A DNA stretch of 64,000 nt from Paramesorhizobium salinisoli (GTDB lineage: Bacteria > Pseudomonadota > Alphaproteobacteria > Rhizobiales > Rhizobiaceae), in NCBI RefSeq assembly GCF_003335045.1, contig NZ_QOZG01000003.1, forward strand, positions 124,001 to 188,000, in the 5' to 3' direction. The translations under genes were made by a program, and so were the position numbers. The notes under the pieces were generated by a model. It was given only the letters and a program-made list of their open reading frames with translations. It was not told where the DNA came from and made no database searches. Below, piece by piece: positions 1 through 7,277 of this stretch (positions are counted from its first letter, which is position 1; every line of letters starts with the position of its first letter).

Positions 1-473
1 CCGACATCCTTCATGTTCCAGCCGCGCTTCTTGATCTCCTCGACAATGGCTTGCCCGACCGTCTCTCCGATCTTTGTCGCTGAAATGCCCATATGCGGGA
101 CGTCTTCCAGCGGATTGCCGTCGGCCCCGACCAAGCGGTCGTCGACAGTCATCAGCTTGAGATTGTTCGCTGCTGCCTTCGCAACGATGCCCGGGCCGAG
201 TTTGACGTCCGGTACGCAGATGATGAAGCCCTGTGCGCCCTGTGCGCCAAGGTTGTCGATCGCCGACTGGACCTTTTCGCCGTCTTCAGCGCCAATCTTC
301 ACCAGCGTGAAGCCTTTTTCCTTCGCCGCCTGATCGGCGAACTTCCACTCGTCCTGGAACCAGGGCTCTTCCGGCTGCTTGACGACAAAACCGATCTTCA
401 CGTCCGCAGCCAATGCCGTGGTCGCCATCAGAGCGATGGCGCCAGCCATAGCCAATGCCTTCAATGAACGCAT
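1..473 (-). CDS. araF: L-arabinose/sugar ABC transporter periplasmic binding protein (5' part only)
   Basis: The minus strand is open from an ATG at 473 to the window edge, so only about 157 N-terminal residues are visible. The start MRSLKALAMAGAIALMATT followed by ALAAD is a typical Sec signal peptide. The mature part contains KQPEEPWFQDEWKFAD and a later KIGAEDGEK stretch, which match from memory the E. coli arabinose-binding protein AraF almost residue for residue (KQPEEPWFQ, EWKFAD, DGEK, ATKIGE). In that family the protein binds arabinose or galactose in the periplasm and delivers it to an AraGH-type permease, presumably encoded beyond the left edge. A GntR regulator on the same strand lies upstream, and sugar-acid enzymes diverge beyond it, which fits pentose/galactose catabolism. 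The family is certain; the exact ligand is inferred. Confidence 0.9.
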   Translation of the reverse strand, partial: MRSLKALAMAGAIALMATTALAADVKIGFVVKQPEEPWFQDEWKFADQAAKEKGFTLVKIGAEDGEKVQSAIDNLGAQGAQGFIICVPDVKLGPGIVAKAAANNLKLMTVDDRLVGADGNPLEDVPHMGISATKIGETVGQAIVEEIKKRGWNMKDV

Positions 474-533
474 GAAATCTCTCCCTCTTGCCCGCGTGCC
501 TCCCCGCGGTCGCTCGTTAACTATTCAGTAAAT

Positions 534-561
534 ATCATACTAGTCAATATATATGTATGAT
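534..561. promoter_or_regulatory. inverted repeat upstream of araF, candidate operator
   Basis: ATCATAC at 534-540 and GTATGAT at 555-561 form a perfect 7-bp inverted repeat with a 14-nt AT-rich spacer. It lies 60-90 bases upstream of the araF start and just beyond the end of the GntR gene. Its symmetry and position suit a repressor site, plausibly for the neighbouring GntR protein. That assignment is inference. Confidence 0.35.
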
Positions 562-579
562 TTTTTATTGGATTTCTGT

Positions 580-1350
580 TCATTCGTCTCCGAGTTCGGA
601 AGCTTTGCGGGCTCGCCTTAAGGCATCAGTCATCTCGCTCCGCGCCACGCCGATCAGCTGTTCCATAGCGTGGCGCGCGGCCTCTGGCCGTCGCATCCGG
701 ATAGCTTCAAGCACATCCTGATGTGTGAGGATCGCCTGCTCGTGCGATTGGCTGGCGCGGTTGGTCAACCTGAAACTCGCGAGCAGGGCCGCGCGGATGG
801 CGCTGGCGAATTGGCGATAGACCCAGTTGCCGCTGGCATTGATGATCGCGGTATGGAACTCGAGGTCCGCGCGGCTCCAGGCTTCCGTGTCTCTGGCGTT
901 CGCCTCGACCATATCCTCGAACGCTTTGGAGATATGGTAGAGCTGCCGTGCGTTGGCATTGGCTGCCGCCTGTGCGGCAGCGGCGGGTTCCAGCAACTGC
1001 CGCGCGTCGATAAGCGAGGAGTAGAAGGTATCATCGCCGCCGACCGCCAGCATCACATCGAGCACGATCGGATCGAGATAGTTCCAGTTTTCGCGGGGCA
1101 GCACGATGGTGCCGGCGCGTGTGCGGGAGCGCACCATGCCGAGCGCGGAGAGATATTGCATCGCCTCGCGCAAACTGGTGCGGCTGACGCCGAACTTCTC
1201 CGTCAATTCTGCCTCGTTCGGCAGGGTGGCATTTTCCGCAAAAACGCCCGAAACGACCATCTCGACGAGACAGTGCAGCAGTGCCTCCCTTACGCTTCGC
1301 TTGCCGCGCTGGGCGATGGGTGCGCCATGTTCCGTTAAAATCCGAGTCAT
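580..1350 (-). CDS. GntR family (FadR/DgoR-like) transcriptional regulator
   Basis: This is a ligand-responsive DNA-binding repressor of about 256 residues. An N-terminal winged helix-turn-helix includes SVREALLHCLVEMVVSGVF, LPNEAELTEKFGVSRTSLRE and a wing ending GTIVLPRENWNYLDP. A C-terminal all-helical FCD domain contains the metal/ligand motif region DLEFHTAIINASGN. The layout is that of FadR-subfamily regulators of sugar-acid operons such as DgoR. The start at 1350 (MTRILTEHG) was chosen for homologous length; the frame stays open to 1446 and a GTG a few codons upstream has a good AGGGAGA site, so the start is uncertain. The gene sits between araF (same strand) and the divergent galM-dgoD-SDR operon. 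It probably controls one or both, with a galactonate-like inducer, by inference. Confidence 0.88.
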   Translation of the reverse strand: MTRILTEHGAPIAQRGKRSVREALLHCLVEMVVSGVFAENATLPNEAELTEKFGVSRTSLREAMQYLSALGMVRSRTRAGTIVLPRENWNYLDPIVLDVMLAVGGDDTFYSSLIDARQLLEPAAAAQAAANANARQLYHISKAFEDMVEANARDTEAWSRADLEFHTAIINASGNWVYRQFASAIRAALLASFRLTNRASQSHEQAILTHQDVLEAIRMRRPEAARHAMEQLIGVARSEMTDALRRARKASELGDE

Positions 1351-1511
1351 GGGTTCGCTCTTCACCTCGTCTCCCTCTTCTTCGTTGTGCATCGGCACGC
1401 ATGATCGAGAAACCGTCTTCGACCCAGGATCGGCTTCGCACGTCAAATAGCAATCGGTAATATGAATGATCCGGGTTTTCCGATCAAATCCAAAAATAAA
1501 TCGTATTTATA

Positions 1512-1539
1512 TTGACATTCATCGGGCTAAACTTATCCT
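1512..1539 (+). promoter_or_regulatory. sigma-70-like promoter of the galM-dgoD operon
   Basis: TTGACA at 1512-1517 and TATCCT at 1534-1539 are separated by 16 bases, about 100 bases upstream of the aldose epimerase start. The surrounding divergent intergenic region is AT-rich compared with its neighbours and carries two GATC-containing half sites (near 1470-1490) that might be GntR contacts. The promoter is seen by motif only. Confidence 0.5.
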
Positions 1540-1640
1540 GTGAGCGGTCTGGAATTCGACGTAGTTGCGGCTGTCGCGGCCAGCGGTACCGCGCTTGCTC
1601 GGCACGCTTCTGCTTGTCGCGCAACAAGGGGTGATGGGCA

Positions 1641-2528
1641 ATGTCGATCCTGGGTCTGAAATCCGGCTCCCTTTCGTTGCGGATATCGACCACCGGCGGC
1701 GTGATCCTCGGTTTCTGGAACGACGGCGAGGGGGGACATGTGCCGTTGTTACGGGACGCTTCTGACAACGCGGATGCACTTTCATCTTCGTGCTATCCAC
1801 TCGTGCCGTTTGGAAACCGGGTGAAGAACAATCGGTTCGAGTTCGAGGGTCGGGAATTCTGTTTCAGCCCAAATATGGAGTGGGATCCCCACTATCTTCA
1901 TGGTGAAGGCTGGCAGTCTGAGTGGTCCGTCAACGAACACGCAGATGATCATGTGATCATGAGCTTTGCCCATCGCGGTGGAAATACCCCATATGCCTAC
2001 CACGCTAGCCAAAGATTTTCATTGCGGGACAATGAACTGGAACTGGCGCTGTCAGTCGAGAATGACGGCGACGGGCCCTTGCCGTTCGGTCTTGGCTGGC
2101 ATCCCTATTTTCCGATGACGCCGCAGACGACATTGCTTGCACCGGCTCGAAAATTCTGGACTGAGGTCGAGGGCTGGCTACCGGGCGAGGCGACAGGGAT
2201 TCCGGTCGACCTTGATTTCAGCGAGCCGTCGCCGCTACCGCATCGCTGGGTCAACAACGGGTTTGAGGATTGGTCCGGAGAGGCAGTGATCTCCTGGCCC
2301 GAGCGCGGAACGCAACTTTGCCTGACGGCCGATCCCCTGTTCCGGCACGCCTTTGTCTTTGTGTCCGAGACGACCTTCGATCCGCAGTTCAAGCGTGACT
2401 ATTTCTGCTTCGAGCCGATGTCGCATCTGGCAAACGGCCATAACCTGCCCGATCTCGGCGGGCTTCGAGTTCTTCAGCCCGGTCAGCAATTGTCGGGCAG
2501 CATCCGGCTTCGGCCGCGAGATCTATGA
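1641..2528 (+). CDS. aldose 1-epimerase family protein
   Basis: A 295-residue galactose-mutarotase-like protein (COG2017) that would interconvert alpha and beta anomers of an aldose in the cytoplasm. The family core is visible: PLVPFGNRVKNNRFEFEGRE (substrate-binding Arg), a catalytic His in YLHGEGWQSEW, FGLGWHPYFP with the second His, and a C-terminal FCFEPMSHLANGHN holding the catalytic Glu. The start follows an AAGGGGTGATGG-type ribosome site. It is the first gene of a divergent operon with dgoD and an SDR, so it probably feeds the dehydrogenase with the correct sugar anomer. The substrate (galactose, arabinose or fucose) cannot be told from sequence. Confidence 0.88.
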   Translation: MSILGLKSGSLSLRISTTGGVILGFWNDGEGGHVPLLRDASDNADALSSSCYPLVPFGNRVKNNRFEFEGREFCFSPNMEWDPHYLHGEGWQSEWSVNEHADDHVIMSFAHRGGNTPYAYHASQRFSLRDNELELALSVENDGDGPLPFGLGWHPYFPMTPQTTLLAPARKFWTEVEGWLPGEATGIPVDLDFSEPSPLPHRWVNNGFEDWSGEAVISWPERGTQLCLTADPLFRHAFVFVSETTFDPQFKRDYFCFEPMSHLANGHNLPDLGGLRVLQPGQQLSGSIRLRPRDL

Positions 2529-2554
2529 GCATGCACATATCGCTGGGAGAACAG

Positions 2555-2776
2555 ATGACTAACGAAGGTCGATTTGACTACATCACCGTCGGCCGGAGCG
2601 GTTCCGCATGCGCATCGACGATGCGCGACCTGATCGACAAGGAAATCTTCCCGGGCGCCGGAATGCGCGATCTTCGGTTCACCAACGCCTCCCTCATGTC
2701 GACCATCGCAAGCGGCAACACCAATACCGCTGTCCTTGCCGCTGCGGGCAAGGCGGACGATCTCATTCTCGCCTGA
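2555..2776 (+). pseudogene. internally deleted GMC (choline dehydrogenase-like) oxidoreductase remnant
   Basis: An open frame of about 73 residues with a GGGAGA ribosome site. Its first residues, RFDYITVGRSGSACAS, resemble the N-terminal FAD-binding start of GMC oxidoreductases (FDYIVVGGGSAGC). From about residue 30 it reads [17 protein letters not shown], then [19 protein letters not shown], then KADDLILA, the last 40 residues of the same family (LRVVDASIMPT..SGNTNAPTIMIAEKAADLI). Everything between, normally about 450 residues, is missing. The frame is intact, so the deletion was in frame or has been smoothed since. It cannot fold as an oxidoreductase. It lies between galM and dgoD, which suggests the ancestral operon encoded an FAD-dependent sugar dehydrogenase. 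The assignment rests on recognisable motifs. Confidence 0.72.
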
Positions 2777-2789
2777 TTGGAACATGCCC

Positions 2790-3938
2790 ATGAAGATCAC
2801 CAGACTGACCACCTACCTCGTCCCGCCACGCTGGCTGTTCCTGAAGATCGAGACTGACGAAGGGGTCGTTGGCTGGGGCGAGCCGGTGGTCGAAGGCCGC
2901 GCGCTGACCGTTGAGGCGGCCGTGCAGGAAATGGCCGACTACCTGATCGGGAAGAATCCTTTCCTGATCGAGGATCACTGGACGGTTCTCTATCGCGGCG
3001 GCTTCTACCGGGGCGGGGCGATTCATATGTCGGCGCTTGCCGGCATCGACCAGGCACTGTGGGATATCAAGGGCAAGGCGCTCGGCCAGCCGGTGCATTC
3101 GCTGCTCGGCGGTCAGTTGCGTGACCGGATCAAGGTCTATTCCTGGATCGGCGGCGACCGTCCCTCCGACATTGCCCAAAATGCCAAGGACGTGGTCGCC
3201 CGCGGTTTTCAGGCGATCAAACTCAACGGCTGCGAAGAGATGCAGATCGTCGACACTAACGAGAAGGTGGAGAAGGCGGTCGAGACGATCGCCATTATCC
3301 GCGAGGCGATCGGCCCGCATATCGGTATCGGGGTCGATTTCCACGGTCGCGTGCACAAGCCGATGGCCAAGGTTCTGGCGAAGGAACTCGAGCCCTACAA
3401 GCTGATGTTCATCGAAGAACCTGTGCTTTCGGAAAACAAAGAAGCGTTGAAGGAAATTGCCAACCATACCTCGACGCCTATCGCATTGGGTGAGCGGCTT
3501 TACTCCCGATGGGATTTCAAGTCCGTCTTCGAGGGCGGCTATGTCGACATCATCCAGCCGGATCTTTCCCACGCGGGAGGTATCACCGAATGCCGGAAAA
3601 TCGCTGCCATGGCAGAGGCTTACGACGTGGCGCTTGCCCCTCATTGCCCGCTCGGGCCGATCGCGCTTGCAGCCTGCCTGCAGATCGATGCGGTGTCCTA
3701 CAATGCCTTCATCCAGGAGCAGAGCCTTGGTATCCACTATAATGAGGCCAATGATATTCTCGACTATATCGTCAACAAGGACGTGTTCCAGTATGCCGAC
3801 GGCTTCGTCAGCATCCCGCAGGGGCCAGGACTGGGCATCGAGGTGGACGAGGCCTATGTGATCGAGCGGGCAAAAGAAGGTCACCGATGGCGCAACCCGA
3901 TCTGGCGTCATCCCGACGGCAGCTTCGCCGAGTGGTGA
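2790..3938 (+). CDS. dgoD: D-galactonate dehydratase
   Basis: A 382-residue enolase-superfamily (mandelate racemase/muconate lactonizing) enzyme that removes water from D-galactonate to give 2-keto-3-deoxygalactonate. The sequence follows E. coli DgoD closely, from memory, along its whole length: [57 protein letters not shown], then the metal-ligand region [60 protein letters not shown] and the catalytic His region [16 protein letters not shown]. The start at 2790 gives exactly the family length (382); an in-frame ATG two codons earlier is possible. It is followed 13 bases later by an SDR gene. DgoD-like enzymes can act on stereoisomeric aldonates, so the substrate is very likely but not proven. 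Confidence 0.93.
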   Translation: MKITRLTTYLVPPRWLFLKIETDEGVVGWGEPVVEGRALTVEAAVQEMADYLIGKNPFLIEDHWTVLYRGGFYRGGAIHMSALAGIDQALWDIKGKALGQPVHSLLGGQLRDRIKVYSWIGGDRPSDIAQNAKDVVARGFQAIKLNGCEEMQIVDTNEKVEKAVETIAIIREAIGPHIGIGVDFHGRVHKPMAKVLAKELEPYKLMFIEEPVLSENKEALKEIANHTSTPIALGERLYSRWDFKSVFEGGYVDIIQPDLSHAGGITECRKIAAMAEAYDVALAPHCPLGPIALAACLQIDAVSYNAFIQEQSLGIHYNEANDILDYIVNKDVFQYADGFVSIPQGPGLGIEVDEAYVIERAKEGHRWRNPIWRHPDGSFAEW

Positions 3939-3951
3939 GGAGAATACGATA

Positions 3952-4728
3952 ATGGAACGGCTGGCGGGCAAGCGGATATTCGTGACCGGGGCGGCACAGG
4001 GTATCGGCCTTGCGATGGCCAACGCCTTTTTGCGCGAAGGGGCGGCTCTGTTTCTCATCGATCGCGATGCCGAGCTTCTGGAGCGCGAGGCCACGGCGTT
4101 GAGGAACACCGGCGGCAGGCTCGGCTGGCTTGCGGCCGACATCACCGATGCAGCGGCAATTTCCGCAGCGGTCCGTCAGGCAGAAGGCGCGATCGGGGCC
4201 ATCAATGGGCTCGTCAACAATGCCGGGGTCAATATCTTTGCCGAACCGCTGGAAACCACCGACGAGGAATGGAACCGCTGCTTCGACATCAATCTCAAGG
4301 GCGCTTGGAATTGCTGCAAGGCGGTGTTGCCGGGGATGATTGAAGCGGGCGGTGGCGTCATTCTCAACATCGCCTCGACCCATGCCTTCACCATCATTCC
4401 CCACACATTCCCCTATCCCCTGGCGAAACATGCCCTGCTCGGCATGACAAAATCGCTCGGTCTGGAATATGCAGCCAAGAACGTCCGGGTGAACGCATTG
4501 GCGCCAGGCTATGTCTCTACCCAGAAGGTCGTCGATTACTGGAACAGTTTTCCGGATCCGGAGGCAGCCAGAGCAGAGACGATGAAACTGCACCCCGGAG
4601 GTCGAATCGCCTCGCCGGAAGAGATCGCCATGGCCGCAGTGTTCATGATCTCGGACGAATGCCCGTTCATGAACGCGACATGCCTGACGATCGATGGCGG
4701 TCTCAGCGTTCAGCAGCATCCAGCTTGA
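3952..4728 (+). CDS. SDR family sugar dehydrogenase/oxidoreductase
   Basis: A classical short-chain dehydrogenase of 258 residues with a GAGGAG ribosome site. It shows the nucleotide-binding glycine motif TGAAQGIGLAMA (residues about 12-23), the NNAG motif, catalytic Ser in LNIASTHAF, and the YxxxK pair in PYPLAKHALLG. The C-terminus LTIDGGLSVQQHPA is typical. Acidic residues after the second beta strand (LIDRDAELLE) favour NAD over NADP. As last gene of the galM-dgoD operon it most likely oxidises an aldose to an aldonolactone, replacing the lost GMC enzyme, or acts later in the pathway. Function at substrate level is inferred from context. Confidence 0.85.
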   Translation: MERLAGKRIFVTGAAQGIGLAMANAFLREGAALFLIDRDAELLEREATALRNTGGRLGWLAADITDAAAISAAVRQAEGAIGAINGLVNNAGVNIFAEPLETTDEEWNRCFDINLKGAWNCCKAVLPGMIEAGGGVILNIASTHAFTIIPHTFPYPLAKHALLGMTKSLGLEYAAKNVRVNALAPGYVSTQKVVDYWNSFPDPEAARAETMKLHPGGRIASPEEIAMAAVFMISDECPFMNATCLTIDGGLSVQQHPA

Positions 4729-4842
4729 ACTAATTCTTCCTCCCGAAAACGGGGGTTAGAGCCTGCCGAAGGCGCAAATGGCCTGCAATCCTTGATTGCG
4801 TGCCCTCCGCAATCATTCCAAATCCATGATCTTAATAAAGGA

Positions 4843-5143
4843 TGGTGCGGACGACGGGACTCGAACCCGTACTCTCATAGAGAAGCAGATTTTCATACCA
4901 CCTCGACTTTCGCCGCCGTCATATGACGTTCGTGGTCTGGACTGTCCCTTCGCCATGACCCGAAGGCTTTAGGCGCCACCCGTCCAGTCTCTACACCTTC
5001 CCCGAAGGGGCTTGGCTCGGGATTGGCTTAGGGCGCATCTGCCCGTTAGCGTTCCCCGACTTTGAGCGGTTCTACTCCGCGGATTTCCCCGCGGGCACTC
5101 CAATTTTAAAGTCTGCTGCGTCTACCAGTTTCGCCACGTCCGC
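4843..5143 (-). tRNA. tRNA-Leu(UAA), interrupted by a group I intron
   Basis: Read on the minus strand, exon 1 is 5143 down to 5109 and exon 2 is 4893 down to 4843. Together they give an 86-nt tRNA: acceptor GCGGACG/CGUCCGC with discriminator A and an encoded CCA, D arm with GGUAGACGC, a perfect anticodon stem GCAGA/UCUGC, loop CUUAAAA with anticodon UAA, a long class II variable arm (CUCU-AUG-AGAG) and T arm ACGGG-UUCGAGU-CCCGU. The anticodon and variable arm identify leucine. The intron separates U34 from A35, the position used by the cyanobacterial tRNA-Leu(UAA) intron. The gene stands alone between the SDR gene and the tct operon. Confidence 0.95.
4894..5108 (-). ncRNA. group I self-splicing intron in tRNA-Leu(UAA)
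   Basis: A 215-nt intron. The 5' exon ends in ACUU and can pair with an internal guide GAGU nine bases into the intron, giving the required U-G wobble at the splice site. The intron ends in G. Core elements on the RNA strand: P2 hairpin CCGCGG-GGAAAU-CCGCGG, P5 GGGC/GCCC, P4 around CGGGG/UCCCG, GAGCCAAGCCCCUUCGGGG (P6), then GAAGGUGUAGAGACUGGACG and the P7 partner GACAGUCCAGACC, and a P9-region hairpin CGUCAU/AUGACG. The GAGCCAAGC and GGUGUAGAGACU boxes match from memory the Azoarcus tRNA-Ile and Anabaena tRNA-Leu introns (subgroup IC3). No homing endonuclease ORF fits inside. Splicing is predicted, not shown. Confidence 0.95.
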
Positions 5144-5227
5144 GTAGCTTTTCTTTCAAGCACTTGGAGGATTCGGTCAAGTCAATGTTTGCAACTTGCT
5201 CCTATGCCGGCGCAGAAAAGCGCCGGT

Positions 5228-6730
5228 TCAGTCCTCCACGAAGATCTCCTCGCGCTTGCGGTTGATGCTAGGCAGAAGCACGATCACAAGAACCGCGAGC
5301 GCGATCGCAAGGAGCGTGGCGCTGATGGGGCGGGTGAAGAAAACCGTCGCATCGCCGCGCGAGATGATCATGGCGCGGCGCAGGTTTTCCTCCAGCAGCG
5401 GTCCCAGCACGAAGCCGAGCAGGAGCGGGGCCGGCTCGCAATGCAACTTCACCAGGACATAGCCGATAAGGCCGAAGAAGGCGACGGAATAGAGGTCGAA
5501 GACATTGGAATTGACGCTGTAGACGCCGATCGAGCAGAAGGCGAGGATGATCGGGAACAGCACGTAGTAGGGGATCGTCAGGAGTTTCACCCAGAGGCCG
5601 ATCATCGGCAGGTTGAGGACGATCAGCATCAGATTGCCGATCCACATCGAGGCGATGATGCCCCAGAACAGCGCCGGCTGCTCGGTCGCCACATTCGGTC
5701 CCGGGACGATGCCCTGGATGATCATCGCGCCGATCATCAGCGCCATGACGGGATTGGCGGGGATGCCCAGCGTCAGCATCGGGATGAAAGACGTCTGCGC
5801 GCCGGCATTGTTGGCGGCTTCCGGCCCCGCCACGCCCTCGATCGCGCCCTTGCCGAAGGTCTGCGGGTGCTTGGAGACACGCTTTTCCACGGTGTAGGAG
5901 GCAAAGGAGGCGAGGATCGCGCCGCCGCCGGGCAGGATTCCGAGCGCCGAGCCCAAAGCCGTGCCGCGCAGGATCGGCGCCGCCATGCGCCTGAAATCCT
6001 CGCGGGTCGGCAGGAGGCCCGTCACCTTCTTGATCATGACCGAGCGCGTCTGCTCGTTTTCGAGATTGCGCAGGATCTCGGCGACCCCGAAGACACCGAC
6101 CGCCATGGCGACGAAATTCAGCCCGTCGGAAAGATCGCGGATGCCGAGGATGAAGCGCGGCGTCCCGGTGTTGATGTCGGTGCCGACAAGGCCGAGCAGG
6201 AGGCCCAGCACGACCATGGCCAGCGCCTTGATGACGGAGCCATGGGCAAGCGCGATGGACGAGATGAGGCCGACGACCATCAGCGAGAAATATTCCGCCG
6301 CCCCGAATTTTAGCGCGATTGATGTCAGCGGCGGCGCGAAGATGGCGACGAGAAAGGTGGATACCGTTCCCGCGAAGAAGGAGCCGATGGCGGCGGTGGC
6401 GAGCGCCACGCCGGCCCGCCCCTGGCGCGCCATCTGGTAGCCGTCGATCGCGGTGACGGCTGAGGAGGATTCGCCCGGCATGTTGATGAGGATAGCCGTG
6501 GTCGAGCCGCCATATTGCGCGCCGTAATAGATGCCGGCCAGCATGATGAGAGATGAAACCGGCTCCAGCTGGAAGGTGATCGGCAGCAGCATGGCGATGG
6601 TCGCCGTCGCGCCGATGCCGGGCAGCACGCCGATCAACGTTCCCAGCATGACGCCGGTGAAGCAGAAGAGAAGATTCCAGGGCGAGGCGGCGGTGGAGAA
6701 GCCGAGGGCAAGATTATTAAAGAGATCCAT
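5228..6730 (-). CDS. tctA: tripartite tricarboxylate transporter permease, large subunit TctA
   Basis: A 500-residue polytopic inner-membrane protein with the TctA signatures GTLIGVLPGIGATATIAMLL and GIYYGAQYGGSTTAILINMP near the N-terminus and a matching second-half repeat ALGILPGGGAILASFASY. About 11-12 hydrophobic segments are visible. TctA is the main permease of TTT systems, which take up carboxylates using a periplasmic binding protein (TctC) and a small membrane subunit (TctB). An AGGAA site precedes the ATG, nine bases after tctB. The three genes are ordered tctC-tctB-tctA on the minus strand. The transported acid is unknown. Confidence 0.93.
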   Translation of the reverse strand: MDLFNNLALGFSTAASPWNLLFCFTGVMLGTLIGVLPGIGATATIAMLLPITFQLEPVSSLIMLAGIYYGAQYGGSTTAILINMPGESSSAVTAIDGYQMARQGRAGVALATAAIGSFFAGTVSTFLVAIFAPPLTSIALKFGAAEYFSLMVVGLISSIALAHGSVIKALAMVVLGLLLGLVGTDINTGTPRFILGIRDLSDGLNFVAMAVGVFGVAEILRNLENEQTRSVMIKKVTGLLPTREDFRRMAAPILRGTALGSALGILPGGGAILASFASYTVEKRVSKHPQTFGKGAIEGVAGPEAANNAGAQTSFIPMLTLGIPANPVMALMIGAMIIQGIVPGPNVATEQPALFWGIIASMWIGNLMLIVLNLPMIGLWVKLLTIPYYVLFPIILAFCSIGVYSVNSNVFDLYSVAFFGLIGYVLVKLHCEPAPLLLGFVLGPLLEENLRRAMIISRGDATVFFTRPISATLLAIALAVLVIVLLPSINRKREEIFVED

Positions 6731-6739
6731 GCGAATTCC

Positions 6740-7198
6740 TCAGTCGAGCCACGGGCCGAAGCGCCGGAACGGGAGGCCCAGCGCATAGCTGAAAACGATG
6801 ACGGAGAAGATCGTCAATCCGCTGACGAGGAGCAGGGCGATCCCGGGCTTCATCCGGCTGGAGGCGAAGGCAGCAATCATGGCCGTAAGAAAGACCGCCG
6901 GCACGAAACCGAGGCCGCGGACCGTCAGGCCGAAGACGATCGGTGCGGGCAGGATGAAGAACATGCCACGCCAGGCAATCGGCCCGACCGGCTCTGCCGC
7001 ATATTGCGTCGCTTGCACCAGAATGATCAGTCCGAGCAGGATCAGGAATCCTGCTAGAACAAGCGGGAAATAGCCGGGCCCCATGCGAAATGCCGTGCCG
7101 AGTTCCATGCCAAGCGATTGCATCGCGAAGAAGACGCCCAGCAGGATGAAAATCGCAGCGCAAAGCCCGTCACGGCCGTTGATTGAAAAGCCCCTCAT
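6740..7198 (-). CDS. tctB: tripartite tricarboxylate transporter small membrane subunit TctB
   Basis: A 152-residue protein with four hydrophobic segments (residues about 12-30, 42-60, 78-115, 120-145) and the family feature FRMGPGYFPLVLAGFLILLG. TctB assembles with TctA in the inner membrane. The start follows AAGGGGGAAC. It is preceded by an intercistronic hairpin and followed nine bases later by tctA. Confidence 0.88.
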   Translation of the reverse strand: MRGFSINGRDGLCAAIFILLGVFFAMQSLGMELGTAFRMGPGYFPLVLAGFLILLGLIILVQATQYAAEPVGPIAWRGMFFILPAPIVFGLTVRGLGFVPAVFLTAMIAAFASSRMKPGIALLLVSGLTIFSVIVFSYALGLPFRRFGPWLD

Positions 7199-7226
7199 GT
7201 TCCCCCTTCTTTTCTTCTTTCATGAA

Positions 7227-7255
7227 CTGTGCCGCCTAGAAGCCGGGCGGCACAG
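7227..7255 (-). other. intercistronic hairpin between tctC and tctB
   Basis: CTGTGCCGCC at 7227-7236 and GGCGGCACAG at 7246-7255 form a perfect 10-bp stem with a 9-nt loop, in the 79-base gap between tctC and tctB. In the direction of transcription no U run follows, so it is not a canonical terminator there; a T8 run lies on the other side, so it could terminate plus-strand transcripts. Such hairpins often stabilise the binding-protein part of an operon mRNA; that role is inferred. Confidence 0.55.
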
Positions 7256-7277
7256 GTTTTTTTTACCGCTGACGGGA

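Noticed and set aside
2763..4145. A 460-codon minus-strand open frame opposite dgoD
   Set aside because: Antisense shadow of a gene that matches DgoD along its full length.
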